From Chloroflexota bacterium (lineage in GTDB: Bacteria; Chloroflexota; Limnocylindria; Limnocylindrales; Limnocylindraceae), in assembly GCA_026389555.1 (NCBI GenBank), contig JAPLHQ010000004.1, forward strand, positions 1-44,069: a DNA stretch of 44,069 nucleotides. Direction: 5' to 3'. Position numbers and translations under genes: made by a program. Below are positions 16,434-27,298 of the stretch, one piece after another (the stretch's first letter is position 1; every line of letters starts with the position of its first letter). The notes beneath the pieces were generated by a model, which ran no database searches, was not told the DNA's origin, and saw nothing but the letters and a program-made list of their open reading frames with translations.

Positions 16434-17326
16434 TGGCGAGCGAGAGCGCATACCAGGAGTTCACCGGGAAGAGCGTTGAAGAGGCGCTGAAGATCGCCTG
16501 CGAGACCTTCAAGGTTGGACTCGCCGACCTCGACTTTGAGATCATCGCCCCAGGCTCAAAGGGCGTGCTCGGCATGGGCGCAGAACCTGCGCGCATTGTT
16601 GCCGCACCTGCGAGCGCTATTGCCGGCAGCGCACCGAAGCGGTCCACTGAGCCTGCCCCTCGCGCAGCGGCACCACGCGCCGCAGCACCACGAGATGCTG
16701 AACCACGAGAAGCTGCACCACGCGAGGCTGCACCACGCGCGGCACGCCCAGAGCGCAGCGCCGCGCCACGAGCCGAGCGACCGGCACGAGCGCCTCGACC
16801 AGAGCGTGCGCCACGCGAAGAGCGTGAACCACGAGAGCGACGCGAGCGCAGCGAGACGACACCAGAGATGATCGCGGGCGGCAAGGAGATCCTTGAGACG
16901 CTGATTAAGCACCTTGATTTTGAAGCGGAGATTCGCCTAAGTGGCGAAGGATCCGAAACGGTGCTGAACGTTGCTGGTACATCGCCAGAAGCGGTGGAAG
17001 AGCTCGGCAGCTTGATCGGCCGCCGCGGTGAGCGACTGCAGGCGATTCAGCACCTTGTCAATTTGATGTTGAGCCGCAAGCTCGGCGAGTGGGCACGCGT
17101 CACCGTTGATATTGAAGAGTATCGCGGTCGACGTGAAGCGCAGCTGCGCGCACTCGCACGCAAGGCGGGCGAGCGCGTTCGTGAGACCGGCCGCGCGGTA
17201 CAGCTTGAGCCAATGACCGCGCTCGAGCGCCGCTGGGTGCACATGGAGCTACAGGGCGCTCCTGGAATTGCAACCGAGTCGGCTGGTGAAGAGCCAGAGC
17301 GCCGCGTCGTTGTCATTCCAGCCTAA
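16433..17326 (+). CDS. jag: Jag/KhpB-family RNA-binding protein with long Ala/Pro/Arg/Glu linker
   Basis: SVEEALKIACETFKVGLADLDFEII (Jag N), KH-type IGRRGERLQAIQHLVNLMLSRK, C-terminal R3H-like region; adjacent to yidC (TAATG junction). Confidence 0.92.
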   Translation: MASESAYQEFTGKSVEEALKIACETFKVGLADLDFEIIAPGSKGVLGMGAEPARIVAAPASAIAGSAPKRSTEPAPRAAAPRAAAPRDAEPREAAPREAAPRAARPERSAAPRAERPARAPRPERAPREEREPRERRERSETTPEMIAGGKEILETLIKHLDFEAEIRLSGEGSETVLNVAGTSPEAVEELGSLIGRRGERLQAIQHLVNLMLSRKLGEWARVTVDIEEYRGRREAQLRALARKAGERVRETGRAVQLEPMTALERRWVHMELQGAPGIATESAGEEPERRVVVIPA

Positions 17327-17350
17327 GGCGCGCACCTAAAGGTTCACGCA

Positions 17351-17917
17351 ATGCCAAAGGCCGGCGCAACACGCGAGTCACACTTTCCGGCGATTGAGAA
17401 GCGTTACGGCGAGCCGATGTCGCACTGGCACAAGGTGATGGCGCGCGTTGCTGGGAAGACGTACCCGGAGCAGATGGCGCACCTGCAGGAGAACCACGGC
17501 TTCTCCAAGGCGCATGCCAACGCGCTGGTGATGTACACGCGCGGCTCGCTAAGCGCTCGTCGACACGCCACGCCGACTGATTGGTACAAGAGTGTCACCA
17601 AGGAGCAGGCGCGTACGATTCGCGCGATCTTCAAGGCGGTGAAGGCGAAGCACCCCAACCTTGAGCTCGTCATTGCGTGGAATCAACCGATGCTCCGGAA
17701 GGGGACCGACTATATTCTCGGCGCATCAGCGACGAAGGGCTACATCATGATCAACCCGTTTAGCAAGAACGTGGTTGACGAGTTTCGACCAAAGCTGCGC
17801 GAATACCGTGTGCTGAAGCACACGGTCGCACTGCCGAGCGACTGGGACGTTGACGTCAAGCTGATCCAAGCGATAGCAAAGGCGCGGATCGCGGAGCTCA
17901 AGAAGACGGCGAAGTAG
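17351..17917 (+). CDS. DUF4287 / DUF1801-like two-domain protein
   Basis: KRYGEPMSHWHKVMARVAGKTYPEQMAHLQENHGFSKAHANALVMY (DUF4287-like) followed by a YdhG/DUF1801-like domain. Confidence 0.6.
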   Translation: MPKAGATRESHFPAIEKRYGEPMSHWHKVMARVAGKTYPEQMAHLQENHGFSKAHANALVMYTRGSLSARRHATPTDWYKSVTKEQARTIRAIFKAVKAKHPNLELVIAWNQPMLRKGTDYILGASATKGYIMINPFSKNVVDEFRPKLREYRVLKHTVALPSDWDVDVKLIQAIAKARIAELKKTAK

Positions 17918-17954
17918 AGCGCGGCGCGCGCGCCATCGGCGCGGTGTGTGCGAT

Positions 17955-18330
17955 TGGTGGAGATGGAGGAGAGTCGAACTCCTCGTCCGAAAAGCCTTCC
18001 AAGAGACCACTACGAGCGTGTCCTGCGGTTTAGTCTGAGTTGAGGCGCTCCCACAGGCCGGATCGACCCTCAACCGAGTCACATGCCCCTAAATCGGGCT
18101 TAATCAGTGGCTATGTGTCACTCACCACTGTTGCAGCTTCGCTTAATGACGCTTCCACGACCCGCGAAGCGGGGGCCGCTTCCACGCTCACCTTACTGCC
18201 TTAGGCAGCGAGGGCGAGAGCAGGCTGGCGATTGCCAGGTACTTCTTTTTGCTACCGGTTTAACGAGGCCTGATAGCAACCTCGACTCGCGTTCTCAAGG
18301 TGCGGTTTCCCGTCGAAACCACGCATCCCC
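17955..18330 (-). ncRNA. ssrA: tmRNA
   Basis: Reverse strand 5'-GGGGATGCGTGGTTTCGACGGG ... GACGAGGAGTTCGACTCTCCTCCATCTCCACCA-3'; 7-bp acceptor pairing GGGGATG/CATCTCC; encoded CCA; tag frame ...PALALAA-TAA at 18251-18201; adjacent to smpB. Confidence 0.95.
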
Positions 18331-18365
18331 AAGGGGGGAATCCTACACGTTGGCGCGCGCGGCGA

Positions 18366-18854
18366 CTAGCCCCCGCGCTTCCAGTCGGAGAGTTCGCGCT
18401 CCGCTTCGCGCTTCCCCTCACGGTCAGCGATCGACTTTCGCTTGTCGAACTCCTTCTTTCCACGCCCGAGACCGATCTCCACCTTGCAGCGCCCGCGGCT
18501 CAGATAAAGGCGAAGCGGGATCAGTGTGAGCCCCTTCACCTTCACCTTGGTGCCAATTGAGATGATCTCTTCCTTATGCAGGAGGAGGCGTCGCGTTCGC
18601 TTCGGCTCGTGCTGCTGGCTGGCGGCACCGGGCCACTCGGCAATGTGCATGCCGATCATGCGCGCCTCACCATGTTCAAGCCGAATGTAGGCGTCGCCGA
18701 TATCTGCCTTTCCAGCGCGGATTGACTTGATCTCCGTCCCCGTCAGCACCACACCCGCCTCAAAGCGGTCAAGAATCTCGTACTCGTGGGAGGCCTTCCG
18801 GTTCGAAGACAGCGTCGTACCGTCTGCTACGGCAACCGGCTTCTTCGTGGCCAT
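18366..18854 (-). CDS. smpB: SsrA-binding protein SmpB
   Basis: SNRKASHEYEILDRFEAGVVLTGTEIKSIRAGKADIGDAYIRLEHGEA...KRTRRLLLHKEEI. Confidence 0.97.
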   Translation of the reverse strand: MATKKPVAVADGTTLSSNRKASHEYEILDRFEAGVVLTGTEIKSIRAGKADIGDAYIRLEHGEARMIGMHIAEWPGAASQQHEPKRTRRLLLHKEEIISIGTKVKVKGLTLIPLRLYLSRGRCKVEIGLGRGKKEFDKRKSIADREGKREAERELSDWKRGG

Positions 18855-18884
18855 GAGACCTCCTTGACGCTATGAGATGAGAAA

Positions 18885-18910
18885 GGGCGCCGGCCGTGTG
18901 GCCAGCGCCC
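18885..18910 (-). terminator. Intrinsic terminator/attenuator-like hairpin upstream of smpB
   Basis: Reverse strand GGGCGCTGGCC-ACAC-GGCCGGCGCCC followed by TTTCTCATCTC: 11-bp stem (one G-U) then a U/C-rich tail. Confidence 0.6.
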
Positions 18911-19076
18911 TCTCAGAACGTCACCGCTCTCGCGGGCCGGTTAAGCGCCGACCTCACGAGAGGCGGTCGTACAACTGTCTACTGACACTGCACACCACCT
19001 CCTTCCGTCTGCCGTAAACGATACGGCGCAGCGGCGTGCGGCGCAAGGGGAGTGTGTCGCGAGGCGGATATGCCCG

Positions 19077-20318
19077 CTACTTCAGGAGGTCGAGCGCCTT
19101 GGTGAGCACCAGATCGTCGGCCCCCTGGGTTGTGACAGGGGCAATCGGGTAGTCCGGGGCAATACCAACCTTGTGGATCCAAGTGCCGCTTGGCGTGAGC
19201 CACTTTGCAATCGTGAGCTTCAGCCCTGAGCCATCTGAGAGGTCAATAAAAGTTTGTACAACACCCTTACCAAAGCTCGTCTCACCAACGAGTACCGCGC
19301 GGCCACGATCCTGCAGAGCGCCCGCAAGAATCTCACTTGCAGAGGCACTCCCCTTATTGATCAAGACAACGAGTTTGATGGAAGGGTCTGTTGCAAGACC
19401 GCCGCCACTCGCCCGTGTCTCTGTGCGCTTTCCGTCACTCGTCTCTTCCATATAGACAACGCCGTCGCCAATGAACTCACTCGCAATAGCGAGCGCAGCG
19501 GAGAGGTAGCCGCCCGGATTGTCACGAAGGTCGAGGACGATGCGCGTGGTGCCTGCATCAATAACCTTCTGGAGTGCCGTGTGAAACTGCTCGGACGCAA
19601 CCTCGCTGAATTCTGCAAGACGGATGTAGCCAACCGATTCGCCAGTAGTGGTGGAGAGCTGCTTCGGCTCAACGGCTGGGACAACGATGACATCGCGAAT
19701 AATTGAGATGTCGTTCGGCGCATCTTCGCCGCGCACCACAGTGATAACCACTGTCGTGCCTTTCGCGCCGCGCACCTTTCGGACTGCGGAGTCAAGCGTC
19801 TCACCATCAACGCTGACGCCATCAACCGCGGTAACACGATCACCACTGATAATCCCTGCCGCCTTTGCTGGTGAGCCGTCAATTGGTGAGACAACAAGGA
19901 GGTAGCAGTCTGGTCCGATCGTGGTGCACGAATCACCAGTCGGGCTGCGACTTTCAATGACGGCACCGATCCCCTCAAAGCTTCCAGAGAGATCGCTGAT
20001 CATCGCCGCCATCTCTTCGCTGGTGAGGTACTGCGAGTACGGATCGTTCAGCGATTCAACGAGCCCCCTGATGGCGCCATCAACAAGTTGCTGCTCGGTC
20101 TCGTCCCCAACATGGCGCTGCTCAACGAGGTTCAACACCTCATTGAATCGAGAGAGGTCAATCGCGCCGCTCGCCCCGGTTGGTGTACTGCTGGCTGAAC
20201 CGTTGCTGTAACCAAGCGTGTAGACGCCAACCGCAAGCGCGATCGCAAGGAGGAGTGCGCCGGCGCGCGTGACGAGTGGCGGACGCTTCCCGCCGTTCCC
20301 GATGAATCGCTGCTGCAT
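19077..20318 (-). CDS. C-terminal processing peptidase (S41, PDZ)
   Basis: DPYSQYLTSEEM, PDZ region, RIVLDLRDNPGGYLSAALAIASEFI, VLINKGSASASEILAGALQDRGRAVLVGETSFGKG. Confidence 0.95.
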   Translation of the reverse strand: MQQRFIGNGGKRPPLVTRAGALLLAIALAVGVYTLGYSNGSASSTPTGASGAIDLSRFNEVLNLVEQRHVGDETEQQLVDGAIRGLVESLNDPYSQYLTSEEMAAMISDLSGSFEGIGAVIESRSPTGDSCTTIGPDCYLLVVSPIDGSPAKAAGIISGDRVTAVDGVSVDGETLDSAVRKVRGAKGTTVVITVVRGEDAPNDISIIRDVIVVPAVEPKQLSTTTGESVGYIRLAEFSEVASEQFHTALQKVIDAGTTRIVLDLRDNPGGYLSAALAIASEFIGDGVVYMEETSDGKRTETRASGGGLATDPSIKLVVLINKGSASASEILAGALQDRGRAVLVGETSFGKGVVQTFIDLSDGSGLKLTIAKWLTPSGTWIHKVGIAPDYPIAPVTTQGADDLVLTKALDLLK

Positions 20319-20388
20319 CTGCTCTCCCTCCTCTCTTCAGGCTGTCTCGCAGGTTCTTCTTCCTGCGCGTTGGCCTACGGTTGCGACC

Positions 20389-21297
20389 CTAGTTAAGTCG
20401 GCCTCGTAGAGAGAGTAGCGCGCCGAGGGCGCCGAGTCCGAACCCAGCAAGGAGGACGGAGATCGCAACTTGACCGGCGAGGATCGCCGACGTTTCAACG
20501 GGGAGAACGCGGAAGAGGTTCAGCATCAGCGCACCCACACCAGCTCCGAGAATGCCAAAGATGAAGAGGGTAATCAGCGCGCCAATCCCGCCAATCACGA
20601 GCCCCTCAAGGATGAAGGGGAGACGCACCCACGTTGAGGTTGCGCCAACGAGGCGCATGATGGCGATCTCATCGCTGCGCGCCATCACCGCCAGCCGAAT
20701 GGCGTTCACAACAACGGCGAGCACCGCGAGCGAGAAGCCGATCACCACGATCAGACCAACGATTCGAAGTGCAGAGGTGACGCTCGCGAGTGATTCAGCG
20801 AGGGCGCGACCATCAACGATCCTCGCGAAGAGTGCGGCGGAGGGGAGCTTTGACAAGCTGTCTGCAACGCTCGCGGTCTGACCAGGGTCATCGAGTGAGA
20901 TCTCGAAGCTTGGCGGCAGTGGGTTCCCGTCAAGTTCTCCGGTGAGATCAGGCTCACCGCGCTCCTTGAGGCGCTCGCGGAAGGCGGCAAGCGCCTCATC
21001 GGCGCTCACGTAGGTTGCATCACGCACCCCATCAACCTTCAGGATCTCCGCACGAAGTTCCGCCGCACGAGCGTCCGAAGCCCCCACCTTGAGGTAGGCG
21101 ACCACTTCAACCTTGGAGTCGGCGTAGCTCAGCGCGGCGTCGAGCCCCGCGCGAATGACAAGGACTGAGGCGAGCACAAGGAGCATCAGGGTCATCGTCA
21201 TCGTGGCGGCGATCGTTGCAAGACGGTTGCGCGCAAGGCCGTTCATTGCGGCGGAGGCGCTCAGCTTCAGCAGGCGAGTGTTCTGTGCTCGACTCAT
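20389..21297 (-). CDS. ftsX: Cell division protein FtsX
   Basis: FtsX-type topology, VEVVAYLKVGASDARAAELRAEILKVDGVRDATYVSADEALAAFRERL; next to ftsE. Confidence 0.92.
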   Translation of the reverse strand: MSRAQNTRLLKLSASAAMNGLARNRLATIAATMTMTLMLLVLASVLVIRAGLDAALSYADSKVEVVAYLKVGASDARAAELRAEILKVDGVRDATYVSADEALAAFRERLKERGEPDLTGELDGNPLPPSFEISLDDPGQTASVADSLSKLPSAALFARIVDGRALAESLASVTSALRIVGLIVVIGFSLAVLAVVVNAIRLAVMARSDEIAIMRLVGATSTWVRLPFILEGLVIGGIGALITLFIFGILGAGVGALMLNLFRVLPVETSAILAGQVAISVLLAGFGLGALGALLSLRGRLN

Positions 21298-21329
21298 CTC
21301 TCCCTCACAACCTTCATCTCACTTTCGCC

Positions 21330-22046
21330 TTAGCCGACTCGATGATAGGTGCCGCGCTGTTCATCGCGAATCAGGCGACCACCCTCAAGACCAAGCACAC
21401 GCTTACGCAGCGTGGTGACAATGTCAGAGTCGTGCGTTGCAACGAGGACGGTGACGCCGAGCTGGTTGATCTGCCCGAGCAGCTCCATGATCTCCCAGCT
21501 GATCAACGGGTCAAGATTCCCCGTTGGTTCGTCAGCGATGAGGAGCTCAGGGTTGCCCACGATGGCGCGCGCAATCGCCGCGCGCTGCTGCTCACCACCA
21601 GAGAGGGCGTCTGGGTAGCGATCGGCGAGCTTGCCAAGACCAACGATGCGTAGCGCGCGCTCAACCGCCACCTCAATCTCTTCTACTGGGGCACCGGTGA
21701 CCTCCAGCGCGAACGCGGTGTTTTCGCGTACGGTGCGTCGTTGCAAGAGGCGGAAGTCCTGGAAGACCACGCCAACACGTCGGCGCAGATACGGCACTTC
21801 GCTTGCTGGAAGATCATGAACTGAGTAGCCGGCTACGTGAACCTCCCCGGCGAAGGGGAGCACGTCGCGCACGAGGAGTCCAACGAGCGACGACTTTCCA
21901 GCACCTGAAGGCCCAACAAGGAAGGCGAACTCGCCGCGATTGAGTGTCAGGCTAACGCCGGCAAGCGCAACATGTCCGCTCGGGTAACGCACGCTGACGT
22001 TGTTCAGCGAGACGACCGGGCTCCCACCCTCTCCTACGTTTGTCAT
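21330..22046 (-). CDS. ftsE: Cell division ATP-binding protein FtsE
   Basis: FLVGPSGAGKSSLVGLL (Walker A), LSGGEQQRAAIARAIVGNPELLIADEPTGNLDP; start at MTNVGEGG, 10 nt after prfB stop. Confidence 0.94.
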   Translation of the reverse strand: MTNVGEGGSPVVSLNNVSVRYPSGHVALAGVSLTLNRGEFAFLVGPSGAGKSSLVGLLVRDVLPFAGEVHVAGYSVHDLPASEVPYLRRRVGVVFQDFRLLQRRTVRENTAFALEVTGAPVEEIEVAVERALRIVGLGKLADRYPDALSGGEQQRAAIARAIVGNPELLIADEPTGNLDPLISWEIMELLGQINQLGVTVLVATHDSDIVTTLRKRVLGLEGGRLIRDEQRGTYHRVG

Positions 22047-22056
22047 ATCGGCAAGG

Positions 22057-23188
22057 TTACTCATCATCAGGCCCGCTCGCTGTGATCGGCGCGCCGATCG
22101 CGAGGCGCTCAAGCTCCGCCAAGATGAACGGATCAAAGTCGCCATCCATCACCCCTGTGGTGTCCGATGTCTGCACACCGGTTCGGTGGTCTTTCACCAT
22201 CTGGTACGGATGGAAGACGTAGCTACGAATCTGGTTCCCCCAGCCGGCAACCACCGTCTCTCCGCGCACTCGCGCCAGCTCATCTTCGCGCGCGCGAATC
22301 TTTAGCTCAATCAGTTTTCCGCGCAACATCTTCTCCGCGGTCTCTCGGTTCTGCATCTGTGAACGTTGGTTCTGGCTTGAGACAACGCTGTTCGTTGGGA
22401 TGTGTGTAAGTCGAACAGCAGACTCTGTCTTGTTGACGTGCTGACCACCAGCGCCGCTGGCGCGATACGTGTCAACACGAATCTCATCCCAGTTGAGCGT
22501 CACCTCTTGGTCATCCTCAACCTCAGGGATCACTTCAAACATTGCAAATGTTGTCTGGCGACGCTTCTGCCCATCAAACGGAGAGATGCGCACCATGCGG
22601 TGCACGCCACGCTCTGCACGCAACCATCCAAAGACATTTCTTCCGCGAATCTCTAGCGCCACACTTCGGTAACCGGCACCTTCACCTTCAGTGAAGTCAA
22701 CGATCTCACTGGCAAACCCGTGTCGCTCCGCCCAGCGCATGTAGGCGCGCAGCAACATTGCGGTCCAGTCACAGGCCTCAGTTCCACCAGCGCCGGCCTG
22801 AATGGTGACAATCGCGTCCGCATCGGCATACTCCCCGGCGAAGAGGAGTGAGGTGCGCGCCTTCTGGAAGTTCAGTTCGAGCGCCGCCGTGCGCACCTCA
22901 ACTTCGGTGAGGAGCGCTTCGTCGCTCTCGGAGCTTGCAAGCTCGAAGAGCTCGCCAAGGTCGCGCGCCGACTTAGTGAGCTCTTGCCAGAGAGTGAGCT
23001 CTTCGCGGAGGCCCTCCGCCTCGCGTGCAAGGCGCCGGGCGACCCGCTGGTCATCCCAGAAGCCGGGGGCGAGCATCTGCGACTCAATGGTGGCGAGTCG
23101 CGCCGCCTTTGTTACAGGGTCAAAGCCCCCCCGACGTGGCTTCGATCCGACCGAGCAGGTCGCGTAGGCCAGCGGCGTCGACGCTCAC
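22057..23188 (-). CDS. prfB: Peptide chain release factor 2, expressed by programmed +1 frameshift
   Basis: GTG ORF VSVDAAGLRDLLGRIEATSGGL-TGA (23188-23120); shift at GGGGGGG-CTT-TGA-C gives DPVTKAARLATIESQ joined to MLAPGFWDDQ...; GASGAGGQHVNKT-type GGQ motif. Confidence 0.95.
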
Positions 23189-23260
23189 TGGGAACGCTCA
23201 CTCGGTCGCCCGAAGGCGACGACGGGGTCTTGCTGCTTCACGCTCGCGATCGTAGCAGGG

Positions 23261-25987
<2,727 letters not shown>

Positions 25988-25996
25988 CTGCGGCCC

Positions 25997-26230
25997 CTAG
26001 CGCCAGAAGCCGGAGCCGTACCCCAGCATCAGGATGCCAAATGTGAGCGCGCCGAGAACGAGCCAATAGAGCACGCTCGCTGGACGACTCGTTGGGTTCA
26101 TCTCTGGGTTCTTCAGCGGCGCCGCGTTCCATCGCGGGCTGCGAAGTGAGTTGCGCCAGTCGGCGCTCTTCGCTTCTGGATGTGCGCTCACCACGCCGCG
26201 CTCGTCTGGTCGGTGCAGCTTCAGCGTCAT
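25997..26230 (-). CDS. Small protein with one C-terminal TM helix
   Basis: 77 aa ORF fitting tightly between prs and secA; hydrophobic YWLVLGALTFGILMLGYG at the C-terminus. Confidence 0.55.
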   Translation of the reverse strand: MTLKLHRPDERGVVSAHPEAKSADWRNSLRSPRWNAAPLKNPEMNPTSRPASVLYWLVLGALTFGILMLGYGSGFWR

Positions 26231-26232
26231 GA

Positions 26233-27282
26233 CTACTTCGCTCGGCGCTTCGTGGTGCTTCCGCCGCCGTTGCTTCCGGATGACGGGAGTCCGGCGTGTT
26301 CGCCGTCCCAGAAGACCATCTCTTCTGCCATGGAGGCCTCTTTGCCGAAGAGCGCACCGACTGACTCACCAAGGTGGATGCGCTTGATTGCTTCGCCGAA
26401 GAGTGGCGCAGAAGAGAGGCGCTTGATCTTTGGGCTGCTCACACCGTCTGGCATTGGGATGGAGTCGGTGACAATGACTTCGCGCACCGACGATGCGTTG
26501 ATGCGCTCAATGGCGGGGCCAGAGAAGACGCCGTGCGTTGCGCAGGCGGTGACTTCAATTGCGCCAGCCTTCTCAATTGCGCGGATGGTCTCAATGAGTG
26601 TGCCGGCAGTGTCAATCTCGTCGTCAACGATCACGACACGCTTCCCCTTCACGTCACCGATGACGTTGAGGACTTCTGCGTGATCATCATTCCCTTCGCG
26701 TCGCTTCTCAACGATCGCGAGCGGCGCGTCAAGAAGCTCTGCAAACGTTCGCGCGCGCTTTGCAAAGCCGAGGTCGGTCACCACCGTAAGGTTCTCGGTG
26801 CCGTTCTGTCGGATGTAGTTAGAGAGCATGTGCACCGCTGTGAGTTCATCAACTGGGACGTTGAAGAATCCCTGCAGCTGTCCCTGGTGGAGGTCCATGG
26901 TGAGAATGCGATTTGCACCGGCAACCTGCAGCATGTCTGCAACAAGCCGTGCGGTGATTGGGACGCGCGGCTGATCTTTCTTGTCTGATCGGCCGTAGCC
27001 GTAATACGGGATGACGGCGGTGATGCGTCCGGCTGATGCGCGCTTGAACGCGTCAATCATGATCAGCAACTCCATGATGGAGCTGCTCACCGGGCGAGAG
27101 GTTGGCTGCACGATGAAGACGTCCTTCTCTCGTGCGTTATCAAGGATCTTGACGAAGATGTTCTCGTTGGCGAAGGCGAAGACCTCCGCCTTGCCGAGCT
27201 CGCGTCCGAGGTAGCGCGCGATCTTGCCGGCTAACTCCCGGTTCGCATTCCCTGTGTAGACGTCGATCGAATCTGCCCTCAT
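26233..27282 (-). CDS. prs: Ribose-phosphate pyrophosphokinase
   Basis: FANENIFVKI, DLHQGQLQGFFNVPVDEL, VVIVDDEIDTAGTLIETI; Gly/Ser/Lys-rich C-terminal tail. Confidence 0.96.
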   Translation of the reverse strand: MRADSIDVYTGNANRELAGKIARYLGRELGKAEVFAFANENIFVKILDNAREKDVFIVQPTSRPVSSSIMELLIMIDAFKRASAGRITAVIPYYGYGRSDKKDQPRVPITARLVADMLQVAGANRILTMDLHQGQLQGFFNVPVDELTAVHMLSNYIRQNGTENLTVVTDLGFAKRARTFAELLDAPLAIVEKRREGNDDHAEVLNVIGDVKGKRVVIVDDEIDTAGTLIETIRAIEKAGAIEVTACATHGVFSGPAIERINASSVREVIVTDSIPMPDGVSSPKIKRLSSAPLFGEAIKRIHLGESVGALFGKEASMAEEMVFWDGEHAGLPSSGSNGGGSTTKRRAK

Positions 27283-27298
27283 CGCCGTCCTCCGATCC

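Noticed and set aside
16159-16912. 241 aa minus ORF with RGAASRGAASRGSASRGAA repeats
   Set aside because: Mirror of the Jag low-complexity linker; the repeat derives from the sense-strand coding.
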